Source: Gammaproteobacteria bacterium
GTDB taxonomy: Bacteria; Pseudomonadota; Gammaproteobacteria; Pseudomonadales; Pseudohongiellaceae
Reading direction: 5' to 3'
Assembly: GCA_002706685.1 (NCBI GenBank)
Contig: PALV01000013.1
Location: forward strand, 1 to 64,000
Length of the DNA: 64,000 bases
Below, piece by piece: positions 26,007 through 35,170 of the stretch. A model generated the notes under the pieces. The model was given only the letters and a program-made list of their open reading frames with translations. It made no database searches and had not been told where the DNA came from. The first letter of the stretch is position 1. Each line of letters begins with the position of its first letter. The position numbers and the translations under genes were made by a program.

Positions 26007-28227
26007 GCGCATATTGCAGTGGCTGTTCTGGCTAAGCATCAGCGTGGCTGCCGTTCTTGTTATCTATAAAGTCTATCTTAATTTCTTTGAGAACGACTTC
26101 GGCGCCGAGCATGCGATTCAAGTTGAAAGTATTGAATCCTTGCTGAGGGATCGCAGTCAGTTTCGTTTTGCGGTCATTGGAAACATTACCAACTCTGTCG
26201 GTATTTTCGAGCGTAAGATCATACCCCGTTTGAATGCTCAGGATTATGACTTTGTAGTGTCTGCAGGTAACGCGGTCTCATCTGGCGGCGAGGACAAATA
26301 TCGCGCTGTCTATCGCACTCTCTCGAGGCTTCAGATGCCCTATCTGCTGACCTTTGGCCCACTTGAAGAGAGCCGTATTGGCGGCTTTCGTTTCTATGAC
26401 CATTTCGGGCCCTACCACTACAGCTTCACTGCAGGCAACAGTCGCTGGATATTCCTGGACAGCACCGGAACGACAGACTTTGGCTGGCAAATGCGCTGGC
26501 TTGATGAGGAGCTGAGAAACTCGCAGGATCAGAACATTTTTGTTTTCAGCGCCAATCCGCTTTACCCGGTCGATGAGTCTGGCCTGTTTCGTATCGGAGG
26601 GGATTATCTGTTCGACTCATCAGTAAGACCTGGCATCACGCAGATGCTGGAGATGGCTCAGGTAGACGCAGTTTTCTCGACTATTCTTCCGGTATTTGAC
26701 CTGCAGGAGCATAACGAAACTGACTATGTTGTTACCGGTGGCGCTGGCGGCTTTGTTCTGAACAATGATCGCAGTCGTCACCACTATGTTTCCGTCAGGG
26801 TCGATGGCAATCAGATAACCATCCAGGAGCGACAACTGGACATCGGCCAGCATCCGTTCTGGCGCAGCCTGGAAAGTCTGTGGTTCTTTATTCATTCGCT
26901 GTTTTACGTCGGTTATCTCAACTTCATTTTGCTGGTCAGCCTGTTTGTGGCTGCGGCGATCTGGCTTCACAGACAGATTTTCGAAGACAGGGACTACTAT
27001 CCGGATTTCGATATCGACCCGGATGTATTGGCGGATACCCCACTGCGAGTATCCATGTTCACCAACAATTATCTGCCGTTTATTGGCGGTGTACCCATTT
27101 CGATTGATCGGCTGCATCAGGGGCTGCAGGCTGCAGGCCATCAGGTGCAGATTGTGGCGCCCCGATACCGGAACTCACCGGCGTCAGAAAGCGGAGTACT
27201 GCGTCTCCCATCGCTGCTGCCATTCGGGCACCAGAAGGAATTCCGCCTGGCAAATATTTTCCTGCCGCGACTGTTCAGACAGGTACGCCAGTTCAAACCC
27301 GACGTCATTCATGTGCACCATCCCTTCTGGCTGGGGCGCGCAGGACTGGTGATAGGGCGCATTCTCGGTGCGCCCGTCGTGTACACTTACCACACACGCC
27401 TCGAGCACTACGCGCACTACGTCCCACTGCCGACCCCACTGTTCAGGAACCTGATCTCCCATACACTGGTAAAGCGATTTGCCAATCTCTGTGATGCTGT
27501 GATTGTTCCAACCAGTTCAGCTGAAGAGTACCTGCGTATCATAGGTGTCAAGAGCCCCATATTTGTACAGCCGACTGGCATCGAATATCAGCGATTCTCT
27601 GAACATGACAATAGCGCTGCGGCCCGTCTGAAGAAAGAGCTCAACCTGAGCGATGAGAAAGTGCTTATCTCGATTTCACGGCTGAGCAGGGAAAAGAATA
27701 TAGATTTCATGCTTGAGGGCCTTGCGCAGCTGAAGTCTCGCTGCGACCAGTCGTTCAGGCTTCTCTTGATAGGTGACGGACACGATCGGCAACGATTGAG
27801 TGCACGAATCGAGTCCCTTGGCCTGAAGCAACACGTAACGCTAATCGGATCCGTCCCTCCCGATCAGATAGCCAGTTATTGTCAGCTGGGTGACCTTTTT
27901 GTCTTTGCCTCGCGCTCGGAAACACAGGGCATGGTTGTTCTTGAGGCCATGGCAGCCGGCATGCCTGTTGTTGTGGTTCGCTCAAGCGGCATTGATGACA
28001 TCGTACAGCAAGGCGTTAATGGCTTTAAGACCGGCCCCTCCCTGACAGCCTGGACTGAAAAGGTGGAGCTGTTATTAGGTAATTCGGAGCAGCGCCACAA
28101 GATGGCCCAGGAAGCCCAGTCTTTTGCTGCGTCCTATGACACTGGCGCCTTCAGCCAGTCAGTATCCCGAATCTATCGCTATGTCGTGGTTGCCCGCGAA
28201 CGGCGGCATAGTCGTGCGGGTGATTGA
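25999..28227 (+). CDS. Degenerate metallophosphoesterase fused to GT4 glycosyltransferase
   Basis: 742 aa membrane-anchored fusion. Residues 7-27 form a transmembrane helix, about 50-285 a calcineurin-like phosphoesterase fold, about 305-325 a second helix, and 350-735 a GT-B family 4 glycosyltransferase (NNYLPFIGGVPISIDRLHQGL at the acceptor side; SRSETQGMVVLEAMAAGMPVV with the EX7E donor motif). The phosphoesterase half has lost its metal ligands: the DxH site reads AVIGNIT (58), the GD site reads SAGNA (88) and the GNHE site reads FGPLEE (119). YVVTGGAGG (243) still marks the family. The start at 25999 has a GGGGGAGC ribosome site and overlaps the upstream stop; the frame opens nine codons earlier. 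It overlaps the mobA end by 77 bp, tail to tail. Confidence 0.82.
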   Translation: MRKRILQWLFWLSISVAAVLVIYKVYLNFFENDFGAEHAIQVESIESLLRDRSQFRFAVIGNITNSVGIFERKIIPRLNAQDYDFVVSAGNAVSSGGEDKYRAVYRTLSRLQMPYLLTFGPLEESRIGGFRFYDHFGPYHYSFTAGNSRWIFLDSTGTTDFGWQMRWLDEELRNSQDQNIFVFSANPLYPVDESGLFRIGGDYLFDSSVRPGITQMLEMAQVDAVFSTILPVFDLQEHNETDYVVTGGAGGFVLNNDRSRHHYVSVRVDGNQITIQERQLDIGQHPFWRSLESLWFFIHSLFYVGYLNFILLVSLFVAAAIWLHRQIFEDRDYYPDFDIDPDVLADTPLRVSMFTNNYLPFIGGVPISIDRLHQGLQAAGHQVQIVAPRYRNSPASESGVLRLPSLLPFGHQKEFRLANIFLPRLFRQVRQFKPDVIHVHHPFWLGRAGLVIGRILGAPVVYTYHTRLEHYAHYVPLPTPLFRNLISHTLVKRFANLCDAVIVPTSSAEEYLRIIGVKSPIFVQPTGIEYQRFSEHDNSAAARLKKELNLSDEKVLISISRLSREKNIDFMLEGLAQLKSRCDQSFRLLLIGDGHDRQRLSARIESLGLKQHVTLIGSVPPDQIASYCQLGDLFVFASRSETQGMVVLEAMAAGMPVVVVRSSGIDDIVQQGVNGFKTGPSLTAWTEKVELLLGNSEQRHKMAQEAQSFAASYDTGAFSQSVSRIYRYVVVARERRHSRAGD

Positions 28228-28804
28228 TATTGGCGAATTGAACAGCATCTACTCCTGGTAATCGCACCTCGACTACAGGCTTATGTTCAAGCCAGCGGTG
28301 AACGGAGCGGCCTCCACTATCCAGCCAGTCATGCAGATCAGCACGCCAGTGCTCCGGATTCAAGGCCAGGCACAAAGGCTGCCTCTGCGTACCATCGTGC
28401 AGCACAGCTATCGTGTCCGGCGAGCCCATGTGTCCGACAAGCTCTCGAGGCAGCTGAGCGGGCAGCAACGGCATATCACAGGGAACAATCACCAGCGGCC
28501 TGTTGCCTGAGACGACCGCCATAATTGACTCAATGCCGCCCAACGGCCCCACGCGCTCTGGTCGCTGGTCGGAAACCACAATTCCCTGCATGCGTGCATA
28601 GGTGTCGAGGTTTCGATTGGCGCTGATAATCACAGAAGTATCTGGTATGCCGGGACAGCGCAATCGATCTGCAAGCATTTCGACAAATGTGACCTGACGC
28701 TCTAGTGGGTGCAGGCCGAGCAGGCCTTTGTCCTGCCCGCCCATTCGATGCCCTGCGCCACCACAAAGAATCGCCAGATCGTAACCGCGATTGCCGTCAC
28801 ACAC
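28151..28804 (-). CDS. mobA: Molybdenum cofactor guanylyltransferase
   Basis: Attaches GMP to molybdopterin to form the MGD cofactor needed by NasA. The 217 aa protein has the N-terminal nucleotide-binding loop LAILCGGAGHRMGGQDKGLL, PLGGIESIMA near 90, VIVPCDMPLLP near 105 and the C-terminal FANINHPHDYA. The start is GTG, one base after the upstream stop, so it is the last gene of the nitrate operon. Its final 77 bp are shared with the convergent glycosyltransferase gene; the FANINHP motif lies in or near the overlap, so both ends look genuine. Confidence 0.9.
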   Translation of the reverse strand: MCDGNRGYDLAILCGGAGHRMGGQDKGLLGLHPLERQVTFVEMLADRLRCPGIPDTSVIISANRNLDTYARMQGIVVSDQRPERVGPLGGIESIMAVVSGNRPLVIVPCDMPLLPAQLPRELVGHMGSPDTIAVLHDGTQRQPLCLALNPEHWRADLHDWLDSGGRSVHRWLEHKPVVEVRLPGVDAVQFANINHPHDYAAVRGQPRHSDRFGILTG

Positions 28805-30820
28805 TTAGAATCGTGCCTCTGCCATCAACCAGAACTTGCTGGTATCCTGGGCAAACTGTTCTGCCGTATAGCGAGCAAATTTGGCTGTAAGCGTGTAACG
28901 TGAACCTATCGCCCTGCCGATCTGCATATTCCATTCTTTGCCGTAGTCGAGACCAGATCCGTCAGCCTGATAGTCATGATGATGTAACTGCAGGGCGAAC
29001 CCGGCAACGGAGCCTGACACGCTGAACTGGTTGTCGCGCATACCAGCTGAGGGCGTTGTCAAAAATTTATCTGCCCAGCCCTGAAACGCGTGCAAGGTTG
29101 CCAATGGCGTCTGCATGGCAACACCTGCACTGCTGTCAGCACCAAGTGACTCATGCGCCCAGCCAATCCGCCATCCAGCATGTGTGATCCCCAGGCCAGC
29201 GTGGTGGTAGTCGACGTCGAAGTTGACCGGGTTATTGGCGGCATCTGCCTGCTGGGCAGCTTCAAGTCGATAATCCAGCCGCAGATTCTCTCTGACATCG
29301 AATGCTCCGTTAACGATCAGACCTGTGGTCGCAGAGGACAATGCAGCCGCATCATCGAAATCCAGCGCAATATGATAGGCAGCCAGCTCCATCGCCGGGC
29401 TGACTGTCCAACGCGCATTCAGGATATGATGATCGCTGTCCAGAGATGCTGCCGGCACACCCGCCTCTGGCCCAAAAATACGTTGAGTATCGTCAACCCA
29501 GGCATAGTTAAGCTGCCATTGCTCAGCGGGTTTGTAAGCAACATCAATTGCATCATAAGTCTGTTCATTCTGACGCCAGCCAACGCCACCAATCATTCGC
29601 TGGTTCTCCCTAAGCAGGCGCTGGCGGCCTGCTGTCAGCGTCAGCTGATCACGCTGCAGTCGCAGCGCCGCCTGATTCAGGTCGGTCCCGTCCGGGTCAA
29701 CGATGACGGGGCGCGTGACCATGCCGTTGCGGGTGCTGTTGAAGCTGTCATCACCCAGATAGCTGACATTGTCTACTTCCACCAGGAGAGACAGGTTTTT
29801 CCAGCTTCCGCTTCTGTAAGTCAGTCGGGTCCGCAGTGTATTGGCCAGCGCATCTCTGGCCAGGGCATCGTCGTCCACTTGTTCACTTCTCGCCCTGAAT
29901 GAAATTGACGTGCCGCCTTGCGTCAGCGCCTCGGCAATACTGTCTGCTTGTGCGGCGCCTGCCATCGCTGGCGCTGTTGTCAGCATCATGGCAGCAGCGA
30001 TGGTTCTGCCCATCACCATCCTGCTGCGTGACACTTGATGCGATGCCGGTTCAACGGCGTCTGATTTTTGTTCTGCCAGGGAGACCACGTTACCTACCAC
30101 TAGCAGGCAGGGCGTCTTCAGTTTGTGCTGCTTTGCCATTTGCTCGATTTCCTTAAGTTGACAAGTAATCGTTCTCTGATGCGCGTAGCTTCCATTCTCG
30201 ATCAGTGCTGCCGGTGTATTGAGCGACATGCCATGAGAGCCAAGCTTATTCTGAATTCGCTGCAGAGAACCCAACCCCATGTAGAAGACCAGCGTGCGAT
30301 TCGGGTCAGCAGCCAGCGATGCCCAGTCTGTATCATCGCCATCGTCACTATGGTGTGCGGTGGTCAGGCAGACGCTGTCGGCTACCTTGCGCTGTGTCAG
30401 TGGAAATCCCGATGCCGCTGCGCAGGCAGCTGCCGCTGTGATTCCCGGCACGATATGCACAGGGATCCCTGCTGCACGTAGAGTCTGCATCTCCTCGCCG
30501 CCGCGTCCAAAGATGAACGGGTCACCGCCCTTGAGCCTGACCACTTTGCAACCACGGCGGGCATGCTTCACCAACAGGGCCTCAATCTCGTGCTGGGGCA
30601 CCCGATGAAAACCCGGCCGTTTTCCAACATCCAGCATGACGGCGTCATCGCGCGCTTCATCCAATAACTGTGGCGAGACCAGACGATCATAGACCAGCAC
30701 ATCCGCCTCCCGGATCAGGCGTAAACCACGCACGCTGATCAGCTCCGGGTCGCCCGGGCCGGCGCCAACCAACCACACTTCACCTGCCCTGTGAATATCA
30801 CTCTGTACTAGTGACAACAT
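28805..30820 (-). CDS. cobA: Uroporphyrinogen-III C-methyltransferase fused to outer-membrane porin
   Basis: 671 aa frame with two unrelated halves. Residues 1-258 are a SAM-dependent uroporphyrinogen III methyltransferase (VGAGPGDPELISVRGLRLI, VVRLKGGDPFIFGRGGEE, PGITAAAACAA), the first step to the siroheme of NirB. From residue 270 a complete signal peptide (MGRTIAAAMMLTTAPAMAGA) is followed by about 380 residues of alternating beta strands ending in aromatic Phe (MAEARF), like alginate-export-type porins. No stop or frameshift separates them. Internal ATG codons lie at 30017-30019 and 30011-30013; the second has AGGA five bases upstream, so the porin may be translated separately. It overlaps nasA by 13 bp. 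Confidence 0.85.
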   Translation of the reverse strand: MLSLVQSDIHRAGEVWLVGAGPGDPELISVRGLRLIREADVLVYDRLVSPQLLDEARDDAVMLDVGKRPGFHRVPQHEIEALLVKHARRGCKVVRLKGGDPFIFGRGGEEMQTLRAAGIPVHIVPGITAAAACAAASGFPLTQRKVADSVCLTTAHHSDDGDDTDWASLAADPNRTLVFYMGLGSLQRIQNKLGSHGMSLNTPAALIENGSYAHQRTITCQLKEIEQMAKQHKLKTPCLLVVGNVVSLAEQKSDAVEPASHQVSRSRMVMGRTIAAAMMLTTAPAMAGAAQADSIAEALTQGGTSISFRARSEQVDDDALARDALANTLRTRLTYRSGSWKNLSLLVEVDNVSYLGDDSFNSTRNGMVTRPVIVDPDGTDLNQAALRLQRDQLTLTAGRQRLLRENQRMIGGVGWRQNEQTYDAIDVAYKPAEQWQLNYAWVDDTQRIFGPEAGVPAASLDSDHHILNARWTVSPAMELAAYHIALDFDDAAALSSATTGLIVNGAFDVRENLRLDYRLEAAQQADAANNPVNFDVDYHHAGLGITHAGWRIGWAHESLGADSSAGVAMQTPLATLHAFQGWADKFLTTPSAGMRDNQFSVSGSVAGFALQLHHHDYQADGSGLDYGKEWNMQIGRAIGSRYTLTAKFARYTAEQFAQDTSKFWLMAEARF

Positions 30821-33501
30821 ACCGCCTCCTCGGCTTCAGCCGGCTGGTTCTCAGCCAATAGTCTTTTGATTTCTGGTATACAGGAACCACAATTGGTCCC
30901 CGCCCGACAGGACGAGCCGACTTTTTCAACTTCGTCACAACCCGCATTAATCGCAGCCACAACAGTGCTCTGATAGACGTTGTGGCAGGTGCAGACCAAG
31001 GGTCCGGCTCGTTGTGCAGACGGGTCGGCAGGAATACCCAGCAGTAACGCAGGCACCGACATGGCCGTGGCAGCAGCGTCGTCTGCCAGCAGAGCGTCAA
31101 GCAACCAGGATTCGTCGATCTGAGGCGGCTGGGGGGCTTTGGCAAACCACAGCTGAGCACCGTTTTCACCAGTACCCAGCAATCGCAGGTGTTCGCCGTC
31201 ATCATCCTCCACTTCGGTCCAGGCTGTGACGTGCTCACCCCACAGTGTGCGGCAGGTATTCATACTGACAGGTTCGGTGCCTGCCAGCGTTACCACCTGC
31301 CAGTCACCCATTTGTCGTCTGCTCCAGTACTGATTTTCGGGCAGTGGCAACGTCGCCCTCGCAATCAGCAAGGCATGCCACTGAACATTGACAGCCCGCA
31401 GTTTCACCGGAATCTGCTTGAATGCCGGCTGCCCCGAGTGTGGATCGACTCGAGAAGGGGCCAGGGCACCCACTCGTGCCTTGCTGGCAAAACAATCATT
31501 CCAGTGGATAGGCATAAACACGGAGCCAACTGCCTGGCCAGGCTGAGGGCGAGCCCGGACAACGCAATGCCCGTGGACGCTCGACACTTTGACAATCGCA
31601 CCTTCACCAATATTCAGCTCTGCCATATCCTCAGGATTCAGCTCAACAAACGGCTCTGAAATATGACGCTGAAGCCGTGAGCTGAGACCTGTGCGTGTCA
31701 TCGTGTGCCATTGATCACGGATGCGGCCGGTGTTGAGCACGAACGGGAAATCGACATCAGTCACATCAAGCCTTGCCGGCATGTCGACCGGTACAACATT
31801 GGCGCGGCCATCGCGGGTAAAAAAGCGGGCGTCAGCAAACATCCTTGATGTGCCCTGCAGTTGTGTCAGAAAAACGCTTGTCTGGTGAGCAGGTACGGGC
31901 CACTGAACAGGTGTCAGCTGGTCGTACTCGGCATTGGACAGTGTGGCCAGCGCACCGATATCAAAATCGCGGCTGCCGTTGTTCTGATGACCGGACAGGG
32001 CTGCATGCTCACGAAAGATATCGGCTGCGCAGTGGTAATCGAAGGCGTGTCCGTAGCCAAGCTTTTCGGCCACCCGACTGATAATCTGCCAGTCCGGCAA
32101 AGCCTGGCCAGACAAGGGCAGAAAGGCGCGTTGTCGCGAGATACACCGTTCCGAGTTAGTGACGGTACCGTTCTTTTCACCCCATGCTGCCGCAGGCAAT
32201 TGAATGTGCGCCAGACGCAGCGTGTCTGTATCCGCAACACAGTCAGACACCACTACATGATCACAACCGGCAAGGGCGCGAATGATCCTGTCTGATTCGG
32301 GCAGGGACACAACCGGATTGGTTGCCATGATCCAGATAAATCTTATTTTGCCGTCCGCGACCGCGCGGAACATGTCCACCGCCTTCAGTCCAGGCTTTTC
32401 AGGCAAGCTGTCGCTGCGCCAGAAATCACTGACCAGCTCACGGTGATCGGCATTCTCGATGTCCATATGCGCTGCAAGCATATTGGCCAGGCCGCCTACC
32501 TCGCGGCCACCCATGGCATTGGGCTGGCCAGTAATGGAAAACGGGCTGCTGCCTGGTTTTCCAACACGTCCCGTTGCCAGATGGCAATAAAGAATCAGAC
32601 TGGCCTGATCAACGCCATGCGCAGACTGATTGATGCCCTGAGAGAACACCGTCACTGTGGATTGCGTTTGTGCAAACTGCTGATAAAACGCCTGAAGCTT
32701 CTCAACAGTCAAACCACAGCGGCTGGCTACCTCGCCAAGACGGCCACTGCGCGTCTGGCTGGCCATGAACATTTCGTCCATGCCATTAGTGTGTTCTTCA
32801 ATGTACTGACGGTCGATTGCATCATGCATGGCAAGGTAGGCAAGCAAACCATCAAACAGCCAGACATCACTGCCAGGTGTTATCTGTAAATGCAGATCGG
32901 CCTGCTCTGCCGTCACAGTGCGCCTGGGATCGATGACAACTATCGTCATTTCCGGACGTTGCTGTTTGGCGGCCATCAAGCGCTGAAACACCACTGGGTG
33001 TGTCCATGCCATATTGGATCCAGTCAACACCACCAGATCGGCCAGTTCCAGATCTTCGTAACAACCTGGCACTGTATCACTGCCAAATACCCGTTTGTGC
33101 GCTGCGACTGCCGTCGACATACACAACCGGCTGTTGGTATCGATATTGGCAGAACCAATAAAGCCTTTGATCAGCTTGTTGGCAACATAATAATCTTCGG
33201 TCAACAGCTGACCTGATACATAAAATGCAACTGATTCGGGCCCGTAACGCCTGATTGTTTTTTCCAGCCGTTTGGCTACCTCGCCAATGGCGTGATCCCA
33301 ACTGGCCTGCAGACCGTCAACGCGTGGCTGCAGCAGTCGGGTCTGCGATCCCAGCGTCTCCGACAATGCGCTGCCTTTCACACACAGACGTCCGCCATTT
33401 GCCGGGTGCTGGGAATCCCCAAGCAAATTCCCGGATTTCGAATCAGTTTGCAGACCGCAGCCAACCCCACAATAAGGGCACGTTGTTCTGATACTGTTCA
33501 T
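30808..33501 (-). CDS. nasA: Assimilatory nitrate reductase catalytic subunit
   Basis: Cytoplasmic molybdopterin enzyme that reduces nitrate to nitrite. The 897 aa protein opens with a [4Fe-4S] motif (CPYCGVGCGLQ and the later LCVKGSAL), followed by the Mo-bis-MGD domains (SNMAWTHPVVFQRL, FSQGINQSAHGVDQ, GQPNAMGGREVGG) and the C-terminal cofactor domain (VLNTGRIRDQWHTMTRTG). The tail carries a Bfd-like [2Fe-2S] module (CTCHNVYQSTVV, GTNCGSCIPEIKRLL), as in Klebsiella-type NasA. It overlaps the upstream FAD gene by ATGA. Confidence 0.95.
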   Translation of the reverse strand: MNSIRTTCPYCGVGCGLQTDSKSGNLLGDSQHPANGGRLCVKGSALSETLGSQTRLLQPRVDGLQASWDHAIGEVAKRLEKTIRRYGPESVAFYVSGQLLTEDYYVANKLIKGFIGSANIDTNSRLCMSTAVAAHKRVFGSDTVPGCYEDLELADLVVLTGSNMAWTHPVVFQRLMAAKQQRPEMTIVVIDPRRTVTAEQADLHLQITPGSDVWLFDGLLAYLAMHDAIDRQYIEEHTNGMDEMFMASQTRSGRLGEVASRCGLTVEKLQAFYQQFAQTQSTVTVFSQGINQSAHGVDQASLILYCHLATGRVGKPGSSPFSITGQPNAMGGREVGGLANMLAAHMDIENADHRELVSDFWRSDSLPEKPGLKAVDMFRAVADGKIRFIWIMATNPVVSLPESDRIIRALAGCDHVVVSDCVADTDTLRLAHIQLPAAAWGEKNGTVTNSERCISRQRAFLPLSGQALPDWQIISRVAEKLGYGHAFDYHCAADIFREHAALSGHQNNGSRDFDIGALATLSNAEYDQLTPVQWPVPAHQTSVFLTQLQGTSRMFADARFFTRDGRANVVPVDMPARLDVTDVDFPFVLNTGRIRDQWHTMTRTGLSSRLQRHISEPFVELNPEDMAELNIGEGAIVKVSSVHGHCVVRARPQPGQAVGSVFMPIHWNDCFASKARVGALAPSRVDPHSGQPAFKQIPVKLRAVNVQWHALLIARATLPLPENQYWSRRQMGDWQVVTLAGTEPVSMNTCRTLWGEHVTAWTEVEDDDGEHLRLLGTGENGAQLWFAKAPQPPQIDESWLLDALLADDAAATAMSVPALLLGIPADPSAQRAGPLVCTCHNVYQSTVVAAINAGCDEVEKVGSSCRAGTNCGSCIPEIKRLLAENQPAEAEEAVCCH

Positions 33502-34805
33502 GAGGCAACCCGTGTCGACGGCGCCAGCAGCGTGGCCGGACTGGAATCAGCACTGCACCCTTCTTCTATCAATCGCAGATAGTGACTGCTGTCGCCGATA
33601 TCACCGAACATCACAGCACCAACCAGCTGATTACCACGCCACCAGAGCCGTCGGTAATGTCCTGTGTGACCATCACGCATTGCCATGCTGCGCAAGGGGG
33701 CACTGTTATCCGGTGACGCCATCATGCCAGCAGAGAAAACGTCGACACCGCTGACTTTTAAGCGTGTTGGCAGCGGCTGACGCTGGTAATGGGGCAGCAC
33801 ACTGGCATGGTCGTCCACATCATGCGAGATTCTCTCGGCGCCAGTTGTCGCTTTATATAGCAGCACTGCGGAAAGAATGTCCGCCTGCTGATAGATTGGT
33901 GCTACCAGTCCAAACAGTTCGCTTTCAATCTGGCAACATTCACCCAGAGCGAATACACGCTCATCACTGGTCTGCAACCACTTATCAACGACTATTGCGC
34001 GCTCTACTACCAGGTCCAACTGACGCGCCAGCGATACCTCCGGGATAATGCCCAGCGCCATGACGGCGGTCGTACACGGCAGGCGGCGGCCATCAGCCAG
34101 TAACAACGTCGAGACAGTCTCACCCCTAGCGTCCGACTCGAATCTCACACAGTTTGCTTCTGGAATAAAACCGATTCCACGCTGTTCCAGCGTGCGCCGA
34201 AGTAGTTCACCAGCTTCACCATCCAGTTGGCGATTCATCGGCCAGGATTCATTGTGCACGACAGTCACCTGCATACCGCGAGCCCACAGCGCACACGCCG
34301 CTTCCAGGCCAAGCAGACCGCCACCAACCACCACAGCTTTCTTGTCAGATTCTGGATTACCAGCGTCTCGCGAGCGGGCGATCAGCTGCTTTGCCTCATG
34401 CAGCGTTCGCAGCGTCATGACGCCTTCCAGACCAACGCCTGGGATCGGCAATCGTGCGGCCCGCGAACCAGTTGCCAGAACCAGATAGTCCCAATTCAGT
34501 TTCCGTCCGCTTTCAGTGGTGGCGCTCTGCCGGCCCAGGTCGATACCACTGACTGCATCACCGGCGATCAGTAGTATTTCATGTTGGCGATACCAGCTCT
34601 GGTCCTGCATGGCCAGTGAGGCTTCATCCGATTCTCCGGCAAGCAAGGATGACAGCAGGACACGGTTATAGCCACCAAGCTTCTCCTCGCCAACGATGGT
34701 AATGGCAAATTGCCCCGGAGACTTTTCTTCAAGATCGCGGACCAACCGGGTCGCTGCCATGCCATGCCCAACAATCAGCAGTCGCTTTCTGGATGAGACC
34801 AACAT
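33498..34805 (-). CDS. NasC-like FAD/NAD(P)-dependent oxidoreductase
   Basis: Probable electron donor to NasA. The 435 aa protein has an N-terminal FAD motif LLIVGHGMAATRLVRDL, the second NAD-binding glycine loop VVVGGGLLGLEAACALWARG near 150, and a third FAD motif near 280 (DERVFALGECCQ). It resembles the N-terminal half of NirB without its Fe-S domains, as Klebsiella NasC does. The frame opens at 34829, but the ATG at 34805 has a GGGGAG ribosome site and starts two bases after nirD. Confidence 0.85.
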   Translation of the reverse strand: MLVSSRKRLLIVGHGMAATRLVRDLEEKSPGQFAITIVGEEKLGGYNRVLLSSLLAGESDEASLAMQDQSWYRQHEILLIAGDAVSGIDLGRQSATTESGRKLNWDYLVLATGSRAARLPIPGVGLEGVMTLRTLHEAKQLIARSRDAGNPESDKKAVVVGGGLLGLEAACALWARGMQVTVVHNESWPMNRQLDGEAGELLRRTLEQRGIGFIPEANCVRFESDARGETVSTLLLADGRRLPCTTAVMALGIIPEVSLARQLDLVVERAIVVDKWLQTSDERVFALGECCQIESELFGLVAPIYQQADILSAVLLYKATTGAERISHDVDDHASVLPHYQRQPLPTRLKVSGVDVFSAGMMASPDNSAPLRSMAMRDGHTGHYRRLWWRGNQLVGAVMFGDIGDSSHYLRLIEEGCSADSSPATLLAPSTRVAS

Positions 34806-34807
34806 AA

Positions 34808-35170
34808 CTACTCCCCGGCTGCGACCCATACGCGCGAATCACGAACTGTCACAGCGAAGGTCTGCAACCTGACTGAGCCATCTTCAAGACATTCGCCACT
34901 GCGCAGGCAGAAGTGCTGCTTGTAAACCGGAGAAGCCACAACCAGCCGGCCCCCTATATCACCGACAATGCCGCGCGAAAGAACATTGGCGCCACTGAAA
35001 GGATCATGGTTCTGAACCGCGAAGATTCCATCCCGCGTATTGAATATGGCTACCTGCTCCTTGCCCAGGCGTGCTGCAGCACCTGTGCCCGGGACTATCT
35101 GATCGAGATCCGCTATATCAAACCAATCGCTGCGCTGCACGGCAGCCGCTTCCATTTGCTGACTCATCAC
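34808..35170 (-). CDS. nirD: Nitrite reductase small subunit NirD
   Basis: Rieske-fold small subunit of NADH-dependent nitrite reductase, 120 aa. The fold is recognised from VAIFNTRDGIFAVQNHDPFSGANVLSRGIVGD and VASPVYKQHFCLRSGECLED. As usual for NirD, the metal-binding Cys/His pairs of true Rieske proteins are not fully kept. It overlaps nirB by ATGA. Confidence 0.93.
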   Translation of the reverse strand: MMSQQMEAAAVQRSDWFDIADLDQIVPGTGAAARLGKEQVAIFNTRDGIFAVQNHDPFSGANVLSRGIVGDIGGRLVVASPVYKQHFCLRSGECLEDGSVRLQTFAVTVRDSRVWVAAGE

